A stretch of DNA of 64,000 nucleotides from Marinitoga lauensis. GTDB lineage: Bacteria; Thermotogota; Thermotogae; Petrotogales; Petrotogaceae. The position numbers were made by a program, and so were the translations under genes. Location: NCBI RefSeq assembly GCF_004135675.1, contig NZ_QHLX01000004.1, positions 1-64,000 on the forward strand, read 5' to 3'. The notes beneath the pieces are model-generated. The model had not been told where the DNA came from. It searched no databases and worked only from the letters and a program-made list of their open reading frames with translations. Of this stretch, positions 39,188-46,789 are shown in pieces. Position 1 is the first letter of the stretch; each line of letters begins with the position of its first letter.

Positions 39188-39355
39188 TCAGTCCTTTCTT
39201 ACAAATAATTTATACATATCCTCTCTGAGTTTATTAATCGCCTCGGTATTACGATCTAAACTTTTTTTAATTTCACGTACTGTGTAATATAATAAAAATG
39301 CACTATATGCTGTGGGTAATCCTACATTGCTTATCATGCTCATTAATTGATCCAT
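39188..39355 (-). CDS. YvrJ/BhlA-like small membrane protein (holin-like)
   Basis: 55 aa from ATG 39355. One membrane segment (SNVGLPTAYSAFLLYYTV) followed by a charged helix REIKKSLDRNTEAINKLRED. The pattern of a Gly-Phe/Leu-Pro start, one hydrophobic helix and an EKKLD-type amphipathic tail matches YvrJ and BhlA/UviB holin-like families. It may release the virus or assist the transglycosylase. Confidence 0.6.
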   Translation of the reverse strand: MDQLMSMISNVGLPTAYSAFLLYYTVREIKKSLDRNTEAINKLREDMYKLFVRKD

Positions 39356-39359
39356 TAAA

Positions 39360-39991
39360 TCACTTCCTTAAAAGCAGGAATCCTCCAACTGCTGCAGCTC
39401 CAGCAAGAATAACAGGTAAGAAATTTGTTTTTTTCTCTGTTCTTGTTGGTACTGCGGCTTTTCTTGCAGTATCTCTGATTTTTCCACCTGTTGGATCAAC
39501 TGCCGCTGCAACTTGAAAGGTTTTTCTTTGAACTGTTCTGGGAATATATGATCTTGAAACTCTGTGTGTAGGTTGCGGTGTTACTCTATGAACTGCAGAG
39601 GTAACTCTGTGAATTGAAGGTCTTGAAACTGCTCTATGTACAACAGGTTTTGGCTTTGACCTTGGTTTAGGTCTGGGTTTTCTTTTTTTCCCAAACATAG
39701 ACCCCACTACACCGCCAACGGTTTTTGTTACTCCATCAACTACACCACCAACAAATTCAGCAGCACCTTTAAAGAAATCAAATGGCCCCAGCTTATAGGT
39801 ATAGTCTTTTTTGCCTGTTTAATTTTTTTTACATGTGACACTTTTACTGGTTTAGGCCTTATTACAGGTCTTTTTACATGTGGTCTGGGTTTTCTTGGCA
39901 TTACTCCTGGTCTTCTCATTCCTATACTTCTTGGTGGTTTTTTTATTCTTCCTGGTGTTAATCTTGTATATTTATGTTGCCTCATTCTCAT
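39360..39991 (-). CDS. Arg/Pro/His-rich virion protein with C-terminal membrane segment (one apparent frameshift)
   Basis: About 210 aa after correcting a shift in the G/C run near 39785. Residues 1-60 are extremely basic (RIKKPPRSIGMRRPGVMPRK). A short hydrophobic glycine-valine segment (FVGGVVDGVTKTVGGVVGSMF) follows. A second basic Pro/Arg/His region comes next (KRKPRPKPRSKPKPVVHRAV), and a C-terminal membrane helix FLPVILAGAAAVGGFLLLRK closes it. Likely contacts both packaged DNA and the internal membrane. No family recognised. Confidence 0.6.
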
Positions 39992-40000
39992 CTAATCACC

Positions 40001-40227
40001 TCACTTATTCATAAGCAAAACTATTAATAATACACCTGCAAGCCCTAAAATAGCGAATAACATTGTATTATCATTTTTCTTTTCTTCTGTTTTTACCACT
40101 ATTTGTTGTGGTTGTGGTCTTGGTGCTGGTGCAGGTGCGGGGGCTGGTTTAGAACCCCATTTAATAAATTATTTGCAAATCCTACTACGCCTTTTGCTGC
40201 ATTAAAGATACCTCCTAATATATCCAT
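40001..40227 (-). CDS. Pro-rich protein with C-terminal membrane segment (one apparent frameshift)
   Basis: About 75 aa. N-terminus MDILGGIFNAAKGVVGFANN, a Pro-Ala-Gln linker (PAPAPAPAPRPQPQQ), then a membrane helix TMLFAILGLAGVLLIVLLMN. A one-base shift in GGGG near 40158 breaks the frame. Same design as the preceding basic protein: linker plus C-terminal anchor. Candidate virion membrane protein. Confidence 0.55.
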
Positions 40228-40241
40228 GCGTTTCACCTCGC

Positions 40242-40945
40242 TTATAACTTTCTTTGATGTTCAAGCACCATTTCTATACTGTATCCCATACTTGCTGCAA
40301 TTTCTTCGAATTCTGCTTTGTCAAATTCAATAACCGGTATTTCAACAAATGTCAATGGGTTGTCAAAATCAACTGCAACTGGTGCATTTACATATACTTG
40401 AAGCATGAAATCATCAAGTAATGCAATGTATGGAAGATAGTATGAACTTTCAAAAATTTTTTTGCTGTTTAAATCTCCTAAGGATCCTTTCATGAATGAC
40501 TTAATTTCTGTAGAGGATCCGAGCGGTGCTTCCCATGCAATTTTGTAATATCCATCTAAGAATAAATAATAGACTTTTAATGTTCCTGTTATTCCTGTTT
40601 CTGAACTGGTTAATGTTATTTTTTGTTTATGCTATCTATGGCTTTCACGCCCAATGTATGTACTGTTCCGTTTCCTTCATCAAGTACGGCATATACTGAT
40701 TTGCTTAAGTCATCTGTATCAACAACAGCGATTTTACCTGCAACTGTTACGTTAAATTCAGTAGCGCTAATTGTGTAATTAGCTGCTTCATGTTTTGAAG
40801 CTAATTTCATTCTAAATGGTCTATCACTGTCAATTTGATATATTTTTTGTCCTGGTACGTCAAATTCCAGGACTTTTGAATCTTTGTTTACTACATTTGC
40901 ATATTTTTCAAAGTCATTTAAAAATAAGGTTTTTACTGTATTCAT
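40242..40945 (-). CDS. Candidate major capsid protein, larger of two (one apparent frameshift)
   Basis: About 235 aa once a shift in the A6 run at ~40620 is corrected; the joined frame reads INKK then ITLTSSETGITGTLKVYYLF and onwards without a stop. No membrane segment or signal; strand-rich (NYTISATEFNVTVAGKIAVV, NAPVAVDFDNPLTFVEIPVI). It directly follows the 178-aa capsid candidate by ten bases. Two adjacent, non-identical beta proteins of this size next to an A32-type ATPase recall the paired single-jelly-roll capsid proteins of the P23-77/sphaerolipovirus group. Fold is inferred; other virion roles are possible. Confidence 0.5.
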
Positions 40946-40955
40946 TTACATCACC

Positions 40956-41492
40956 TCAATATTCTTCATAGTCTTCATATTCTTCTGGTATATCCACTTC
41001 ATAATCTGCTCCTAATAGATCCATTTCTTGTACTTCTGATGTTGTTAATTCAACTGCTGGAATTTCTATTTTTGATTTTGTTAAATCAAGGGTTATGTCT
41101 GAACTTACTTCTACAAATACTTCAAATTTTTCTAATTCTTCAAATAATAGGTCGTTTTCAACAGGGAATGTTAATGCTTCTTGATATTTTTCGTTGTATT
41201 GATCACTTTCTGTTATTTCTCTGTATGCTCTGTATTCTTTTTCTGCACTCAATTGTGTTGCAAGCATTTCTTTACTACTTTTACCTGCAAAACAAATTTT
41301 TGTGTCTGCTGATAATTCGTTTCCTGCTGCGTCTCTTAATTTCATTCTTATTGCAGGGTTATTTAATATTACAAATGCACTTTTTCTTGGCGGTACTATT
41401 TCCAATATTTTTATAGCCTGTCCGGCTTTTAAACTTACTGTGTCTGAATAACTTGCCCATTCATCACTTAATGAAAGTACTCTTTGATTCAT
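40956..41492 (-). CDS. Candidate major capsid protein, smaller of two
   Basis: 178 aa, acidic C-terminus (EEYEDYEEY). Beta-rich N-terminal half: DTVSLKAGQAIKILEIVPPR, SAFVILNNPAIRMKLRDAAG, LSADTKICFAGK; a helical insertion (EKEYRAYREITESDQYNEKY) and a further strand pair (KFEVFVEVSSDITLDLTKSK). Strong ribosome binding site AAGAGGAGGT. First large gene of the structural operon, where highly expressed capsid genes often lie. Assignment rests on context and composition only. Confidence 0.5.
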   Translation of the reverse strand: MNQRVLSLSDEWASYSDTVSLKAGQAIKILEIVPPRKSAFVILNNPAIRMKLRDAAGNELSADTKICFAGKSSKEMLATQLSAEKEYRAYREITESDQYNEKYQEALTFPVENDLLFEELEKFEVFVEVSSDITLDLTKSKIEIPAVELTTSEVQEMDLLGADYEVDIPEEYEDYEEY

Positions 41493-41508
41493 ATTTTCTT
41501 ACCTCCTC

Positions 41509-41625
41509 TTACTTCTTTAATTTTTTTGTCATTTTTAATACTACAAATAATATTCCTGCTCCCGCTGCTGCTCCTGCTGCTAAATCCTTCCAGTTTGTTT
41601 TTAAGTAATCTACTAATTTATCCAT
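41509..41625 (-). CDS. 38-aa single-membrane-segment protein
   Basis: MDKLVDYLKTNWKDL, then an Ala/Gly-rich membrane helix AAGAAAGAGILFVVLKM and a Lys-rich end. CAAGGAGGT lies before ATG 41625, and the stop is followed at once by the ribosome binding site of the capsid candidate. Candidate small virion membrane protein. First gene after the regulatory region 41640-41830. Confidence 0.65.
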   Translation of the reverse strand: MDKLVDYLKTNWKDLAAGAAAGAGILFVVLKMTKKLKK

Positions 41626-41730
41626 ACTTTCTACCTCCTTGAGTTTTTTTGTCGCTTTTTGTGCGATACAGTGTTATTTTGTTCTTTTTTGTTGTACAAA
41701 TTCAAGATGGTAAAAAGCACATATAATAAC

Positions 41731-41770
41731 AAAAAGACGGTCAAATTTTGATACTAATTTGACCGCCTTT
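41731..41770 (-). terminator. Hairpin terminator upstream of the structural operon
   Basis: On the minus strand GGCGGTCAAATT (41756-41767) pairs with AATTTGACCGTC (41736-41747) and is followed by TTTTT. It lies between the operator region and the 38-aa gene, so it could end the early transcript or act as an attenuator for the structural genes. Confidence 0.75.
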
Positions 41771-41791
41771 TGTACAAATAATAATATATTT

Positions 41792-41809
41792 TCGTACAAA
41801 TTTGTACGA
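41792..41809. promoter_or_regulatory. Perfect 18-bp palindrome operator TCGTACAAATTTGTACGA
   Basis: Perfect dyad. Half sites TTGTACAAA recur at 41693-41700 and 41769-41777. The three sites flank the terminator and precede the structural genes, as expected for a repressor of the viral switch. The regulator is not identified. Confidence 0.6.
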
Positions 41810-41832
41810 TTTTTTTTATATTTTTTCACAGT

Positions 41833-41915
41833 TTATAACAAGTCATCACATTTTTTGTCCGCTAAAATTTGAGCCTCTAAGCTTATTGAAGTACAAAAAG
41901 ATATAGTTTTATACA
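41833..41915 (-). pseudogene. Probable displaced C-terminal end of the initiator-like protein
   Basis: A short frame without start reads TISFCTSISLEAQILADKKC then DDLL and a stop at 41833. Joined to the frame interrupted at ~43260, it would supply the missing C-terminus of the winged-helix protein, with the IS110 element removed. The link is inferred from frame and position only. Confidence 0.35.
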
Positions 41916-41946
41916 TAATAAATAAAAAAACGGCTTATTTTGGCCG

Positions 41947-43085
41947 TTATTTTTCATATATCACCATATTTTTACCCAGGAACTTTATTATTTTTTCATT
42001 CGCTATATATTTTCTTGATTTTTTGTTTGATAGTTTGTTGTTTTCTACTTCTATTATTTCTTTTATTAATATTAAGGTTTTTCTGTCTATATATTCAATA
42101 CTTTTATTGTATTCTCTTTTATATTTTAATATATAAAATATCCTTATTATTATTCTCGCCGCTACTTTCATTACCGCTTTATAGTGATTGTTGTATTTAT
42201 ATGTGTAGTAATATACCGCTCTTTTTATGTTATTATCCCCGCTTTTTTGCATGTTTCTTAGTATGAATAGATACATTTTTGCTTTAAATACTTTGTGGGA
42301 TATTATTTTTTTCGTCCTTTTTATGCTCGTTCCCGATTCTTCTTTTGCTACTCCAAAGCCTAAGAACTTTTTAAATGCTTTTACTGTTTTAAATCGTTTT
42401 ATATCTACTATTTTTGATACTATTATACACGCGTCATAATATGAGAATTTCGGTATTGTCATTATCGCTTTTATCTGTTCTTTTATGAATTTATGTGAAT
42501 CTACGTATTTATTTATTTTTTCTTCTAATAATTCAATGCTTTCTTCTATGTTTTTTATCCTGTTTACCCTTAAGTGTATTAATTTGTTTTCTGTGTTTAA
42601 TGCATATTTTATTAGCTTCGCTTTTGTTAGATCATGCGTTTTTTCGTCTATTACATATAATTCTGATCTAAGCCTGTTAAATTCTCTTGTTTTCGCTTTT
42701 AATAAGCTTTCCCTTTCTGAAATCATTAAGTTAAGTTTTTTCGCTATTATATATTTTTTATCTACTTTGTATTTTGTAAATTGCTTTTCTTGCGTGTAAT
42801 AATATGTTTCAAGTATTTTTGCGTCTATTGAGTCGTTTTTTTGAAATCTGTTTCCTTTGAATTTTGCTATTAAATATGTTGGTACTACATATACGTTAAA
42901 TTCTTTATATAATTTTTCTATTAAAGGTATTGAATATACTCCTGTGGGTTCTAATAATATATTTTTTATTTTGTTTTCTTTTAAATGTTTTTTAGTTTGT
43001 TTATTTCTTTTGATGAAAACCTTTTTACTTTCTGGTTTATGCTTACATAATGCATGCTTTTTCCTACGTCAATGCCTGCTACCAC
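41947..43085 (-). CDS. IS110-family DEDD transposase (one apparent frameshift)
   Basis: About 380 aa from GTG 43085. The N-terminal RuvC-like domain has AGIDVGKSMHYVSI (first Asp), LLEPTGVYSI (Glu) and NDSIDAKIL (Asp). The C-terminal Transposase_20 domain has IMTIPKFSYYDACIIVSKI, FLGFGVAKEESGTS and KAKMYLFILRNM with the serine nucleophile region. A shift near 42995 (A-run) breaks it. Recombinase expected to act with a bridge RNA. Not closely similar to the 15-16 kb copy. Confidence 0.8.
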
Positions 43086-43104
43086 CCCGTGTTACCCCCT
43101 TTTT

Positions 43105-43263
43105 TTGAGCTAAAATAAAAGCCAGTTCCTTGCCACTAATCCGTTAAATATACTTTTATTACCAATATACCCTTACGAGCTTTTGGAACTGGCTTTTATA
43201 TGTCCTGGCACTCCACTAATTTAATAAAATCGTTGTTTCATTATAACATTAAGAGTTACCAGG
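43105..43263 (-). ncRNA. Candidate IS110 bridge RNA region
   Basis: Minus strand, 5' of the transposase. Stem A: GTCCTGG/CCAGGAC, extended by ACTC/GAGT, closing a ~36-base loop (43200-43263). Stem B: 13 bp AAAAGCCAGTTCC / GGAACTGGCTTTT closing a ~55-base loop (43118-43196). Both loops contain ATTAGTGG. TATAAT occurs within stem A's loop. Location and two-loop architecture agree with IS110-group bridge RNAs that pair with target and donor DNA. Exact ends unknown. Confidence 0.5.
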
Positions 43264-43265
43264 AC

Positions 43266-43858
43266 TATATCAATTTTAAACTGTATTCTTTTACTTCTTT
43301 TGCATTTTGTATAATAATTTTTTCTTATGTGGTCTTTTACAAACGTATTGTCCGTATTAAATATTATTTCTCTTGTTTCTTCTTTTATATCTACATTTAA
43401 GAATCCTGCATATAATTGTAATTCTGAATACATTTCATCTGTTAAGATATGCTTTAATATTTTATTTTTTCGCTTTCTTTTTCTATTTTTACTTTTTCCT
43501 GTTGTTGTATCTTTTTAGCTTGTTCTTCTCTTATTTTTTCTTTGGCCAACTCTCCGAAATATATTTTTGTCTTGTTGTATTTACTTTCGTAGTATATTAA
43601 TCCTTCTTGTTTTAAGGTACGAAATATTTTTATTACTTTTGGTTTTCCTATATTTACTTCTTTTGAAACTTTATTTATAGTAACATTATCAATAGGATTA
43701 TTAAAAAAATTTTCATTTAATTTAAATAGTAAATAATTATATATTCTACAAGTATAAACATCAAAATGTTTTTCTAATGCTATTTTCTGAAATTCAATAA
43801 ATAGTGTTGCAACATTGAATGTTTTAGTAACTTTGTTTTCTTTGTACAACTTCCCCAC
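43266..43858 (-). CDS. Winged-helix protein, possible replication initiator or regulator, interrupted by IS110
   Basis: About 197 aa before the interruption, with one apparent shift near 43440. Residues ~25-105 form a winged helix (VYTCRIYNYLLFKLNENFF, ITINKVSKEV-like helix, KPKVIKIFRTLKQEGLIYYE). A lysine/glutamate coiled segment follows (ELAKEKIREEQAKKIQQQEK), then LTDEMYSELQLYAGFLNVDI and a basic end. Plasmid and viral replication initiators often have this layout, but no catalytic motif is visible. The frame runs into the IS110 end at ~43262. Confidence 0.5.
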
Positions 43859-44102
43859 CCTCTTGCACTATACGTCTTTTTTTGCTATAATTATTATGGG
43901 ACTCATTGGCGTGGGATCCCAATGTGCTGGCGGTTGGCATACTTGTGTGCTGATCGCCTTTTTCTATTTTATATACTTCATATATCAGATCTAATATACT
44001 TTTTAATAATTCTGGATCCTTTATTTTCTCTGCTATTCTTATAACTCGCATTAATGCATTTTCATATCCTGTTATATATCCTCTTTCATACTCGGTTCTC
44101 AT
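43824..44102 (-). CDS. Small protein at the right end of the viral element
   Basis: 92 aa. N-terminal helical half (GYITGYENALMRVIRIAEKI), then a low-complexity Ser/His/Thr segment and a basic end (NYSKKRRIVQEGG). It overlaps the winged-helix gene by 35 bases, so one of the two starts could be wrong or an indel may join them. AAGGGGAGG lies upstream of ATG 44102. No family recognised. Confidence 0.5.
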   Translation of the reverse strand: MRTEYERGYITGYENALMRVIRIAEKIKDPELLKSILDLIYEVYKIEKGDQHTSMPTASTLGSHANESHNNYSKKRRIVQEGGEVVQRKQSY

Positions 44103-44173
44103 TCTTTCCCCTCCTTGTAAATTTATTTTTCTTAGGGTATAATTTAATTAAATAAATTTAAGGGGGCTTATAT

Positions 44174-45049
44174 ATGGAAAAAGTAAAAGATAGGTTTTAT
44201 GGTGCATTATTTGGTTTAATTGTTGGCAATGCATTAGGTGCTCCTATAAAAATATAAACGTTGATACGATAAGTGATTTTTCAGGTGGAGGTATATATGA
44301 TCTCGATGTAGGAGAATGGACAGATAGTGCTTCAATGGCATTATGTCTTGCTGAATCTTTGATTGAAGATGGTTTTAATTTAGATAGTCAAATAAAAAAT
44401 ATTTAAAATGGATTGATGATGGTTACTTATCTTCAAAAAGTAAAGCATTCGGCATAGATAATCAAACAATGGAAGCTCTTATTTATTATGAAAAAGATAA
44501 TAAATTTCCTGAAATCACTAAAAAGATTCAAATAAACCGTTAGCTCGATTGTCTCCTGTTCCATGTTTTTTAAAAATTCTTTTAAAATGCTGTTTATTAT
44601 TCCGGTCAAAGCTCATATACTACACATAATAATATATATTCAATTCATTCATGCAAACTCATGGGCGGAATTATTCAACAAGCAATTGTTGGAGAAAATA
44701 AAAGATTCTTAATTGATGAAGTGCATAAACATATGGATCTGATATACGATGTAAAATTAAGAGTTGTTGATATAAAATATAAAACAATGGATCAAATAAA
44801 CTCCACATCTTCTTCTTTAGACTCATTGGAAATTGCATTATGGTCTTTTTATAATACCAATTCGTTCAAAGAGGCCGTTTTAACAGCTGTTAATTTCAAA
44901 GGGATACAGATACTATTGGTGCCATTATAGGACAATTAGCTGGTGCATATTATGGTTTTGATAATATACCAAAATTGTGGACTTTAAAAATAGCAAAAAA
45001 AGATACTATTCTCGATATTATAGAAAAACTTTATACTATTTCAAACTGA
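44174..45049 (+). CDS. ADP-ribosylglycohydrolase family protein (several apparent frameshifts)
   Basis: Starts MEKVKDRFYGALFGLIVGNALGAP (shown in two blocks: VKDRFYGALFGL, VGNALGAP), the N-terminal signature of DraG-like enzymes. GEWTDSASMALCLAESL corresponds to the metal-binding GxxTDDTxMAL motif, with Ser in place of the second Asp. LARLSPVP and, near the end, NFKGDTDTIGAIIGQLAGAYYG (second metal site) are restored when shifts near 44255, 44405, 44530, 44580 and 44905 are corrected. Enzymes of this family remove ADP-ribose from proteins or related molecules. The number of breaks makes true decay possible. Confidence 0.7.
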
Positions 45050-45050
45050 G

Positions 45051-45097
45051 ACCTAAAGCTTTCTGCAGAGCGGAAGGTTTTAGGTTAATTTTTTTTG
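45051..45097 (+). terminator. Terminator of the ADP-ribosylglycohydrolase gene
   Basis: ACCTAAA-GCTTTC...GGAAGGT-TTTAGGT imperfect hairpin followed by TTAATTTTTTTT. Confidence 0.6.
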
Positions 45098-45141
45098 TTT
45101 TGTTATATATATTTTCTAAAACCTTTTGCAAAGCAAATCTT

Positions 45142-45215
45142 CCTAAGCCTTTCGCGTAGCGAAGAACTTTTGCGAAGCAAAGTTCTTCGCTACGCGAAAT
45201 GTTTAGGTCTTTTTT
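45142..45215. repeat. Long perfect palindrome (20-bp stem), terminator-like
   Basis: TTCGCGTAGCGAAGAACTTT (45151-45170) pairs perfectly with 45179-45198 around TGCGAAGC, extended by CCTAA (45142-) and TTAGG before a T-run. The unit GC(G/A)AAGC is reiterated in and beside the stem, suggesting growth by short palindromic repeats. It could end transcription, but the stem is far longer than needed. Confidence 0.75.
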
Positions 45216-45305
45216 TATTTAGATATAAAAAATTTATTTTTTTGTAATTTTAAATAAAGAAAAATTTTTATATAATATCAGTATCTTATAAAAAGGAGTG
45301 GGATT

Positions 45306-46619
45306 ATGAAAATAGGTTTAATGCATTTCAGAGTGGGTGAAACTGATGGAGTCTCATTAGAAATGAAAAAGTGGAAACTCGTATTAGAAAAACAGGGCCA
45401 TGATGTGCATTTTATTGCTGGAACATTGGGAAAAGAAAATGGAATAAAGGTTCCTTTATTAGCATACGAAGAACAAAGAAATTTAATAATTAGACAAAGA
45501 GCATTTCAATCTTTAGAAGATTGGTCAAAAGGGAGATTAAAAGAAGAAATAGACAAATTAGCAAATGATATATATAATCAATTAAATGAAAAAATGAAAA
45601 ACTTTGATATCGTAGTTGTAAATAATATTTTTTCTTTAGCACATAATTTATCTGCAGCAATAGCTTTAAATAAATACTTTAAAGAAAATAATATGAAAGT
45701 TATAGGTCACCATCATGATTTTTACTGGGAAAGAAATTTTTATTCTGCTCCTACTTCAGAATATGTAGAAAAAATTTTGGAAAATATTATGCCACCAAGA
45801 AATATAAAACATATTGTTATAAATTCCATAGCTCAGGAAAGTATCAAAAACTTTAAGGGTGTTGAAAGTATTATTGTTCCAAATGTTTTTGATTTTGAAG
45901 CAAAACTTTGGAAAAAAGATGAATATAATAAAAAAATATTAGAACAGGTTGGTATTAAAGAGAACGATATTATATTTTTACAGGCTACAAGAGTTGTAAG
46001 AAGAAAGGCTATCGAATTAGCAATCGATACATTATCAGAAGTTCAAAAAATATAAATAAATATATTGGTAAAGAATTATATACAGGCAAAAAAGTTACAG
46101 AAGATACAAGAATTATATTATTATTACCTGGCTTAGACGAAGAACCTTCATATAAAGAATTATTAGTGAACCATGCAAAAGAAAAAAATATAAATACCAT
46201 TTTTTGTAATGAATTATTAGAAGAAATTAGAGATGAAAAAAAGGCTCCTTTTCACTATGGGATTTTTATGCTATTAGCGACTTTATAACCTATCCAAGTG
46301 TTTTAGAAGGCTTCGGAAATCAATTTTTAGAAGGATTATTTGCAAAAAAGCCCTTCTTGTTTATGAATATCCTGTATATGAGAAAGATATCAAAAAAAAT
46401 GGATTTGATATAGTAAGTTTAGGTAATAATGCAAAATATATAAATAAAAAATACAAAGTTGATAATTTTGTTATTAAAAATGCAGCTAATGAAATTTTAG
46501 AAATATTATTTAATAAAGAAAAAGCTGAAAATATTATCGAAAAAAACTTTCAACTAGGAAAAAAGTTCTATTCATATCAAACTTTGGATTCATCATTGAA
46601 AAAAATATTTAATTCATAA
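45306..46619 (+). CDS. GT4-type glycosyltransferase (apparent frameshifts)
   Basis: About 437 aa after correcting shifts near 46050, 46245 and 46352. N-terminal Rossmann domain (GLMHFRVGETDGVSLEMKKW), HHHDFYWER, middle VIVPNVFDFEAKLW and FLQATRVVRRKAIELAID (donor-phosphate R/K site). C-terminal TYPSVLEGFGNQFLEGLFAKKP carries the EX7E retaining-GT motif. Transfers a sugar from a nucleotide donor; acceptor unknown. Its position before a transporter and GH13_18 phosphorylase suggests a compatible-solute or oligosaccharide role. Own promoter likely (TATAAT near 45272) and AAAAGGAGTG ribosome binding site. Confidence 0.75.
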
Positions 46620-46697
46620 AATTTTTAGATTTTTATATCTAATCAAAAATATATATTTAACATCTTTTTTAATTAGCCATAATGTAGAATATTCTGA

Positions 46698-46726
46698 TTG
46701 ATAAAAAAATTTTTTTGTTGTATAAT
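46698..46726 (+). promoter_or_regulatory. Promoter of the sugar ABC operon
   Basis: TTGATA (46698-46703), 17-bp spacer, TATAAT (46721-46726). Spacer is an A-run/T-run tract. The operator palindrome begins within the -10. Confidence 0.8.
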
Positions 46727-46753
46727 TAAAAAGAAAATTTTCTTTTTAATTAT
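46722..46753. promoter_or_regulatory. 32-bp perfect palindromic operator overlapping the -10
   Basis: Perfect dyad centred between 46737 and 46738, core AAAAAGAAAATTTTCTTTTT. The GAAAATTTTC centre agrees with RpiR-family operators (TGAAA-N-TTTCA type). It covers the -10 and start point, so binding would repress. The operon's own RpiR gene (49971) is the obvious candidate; inferred. Confidence 0.65.
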
Positions 46754-46789
46754 TTTGAAAAAAAAGAATTCTCTAAAGGGGGTATTTAT

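Larger units (their letters stand above)
41920..43265 (-). mobile_element. IS110-family insertion sequence
   Basis: Transposase plus ~175 noncoding bases upstream and a short downstream tail. No terminal inverted repeats or target duplication are visible, as usual for this family. Boundaries are approximate: the right one is near 43262, where the disrupted gene frame ends, the left one near 41915. Confidence 0.55.

Noticed and set aside
40600-40640. Programmed -1 frameshift in the larger capsid candidate at the A6 run
   Set aside because: The run resembles a slippery site, but dozens of ordinary genes in this window break in the same way at homopolymers, so an indel error is simpler.
41039-41416. 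Leu-rich membrane-protein-like frame opposite the small capsid candidate
   Set aside because: It is antisense to a gene with a strong ribosome binding site and operon context, and has no site of its own.
32080-44180. Direct-repeat attachment sites at the ends of the viral element
   Set aside because: I compared the flanks near 32080-32420 and 44100-44180 by eye and found no convincing shared core or tRNA fragment, so no att site is annotated.
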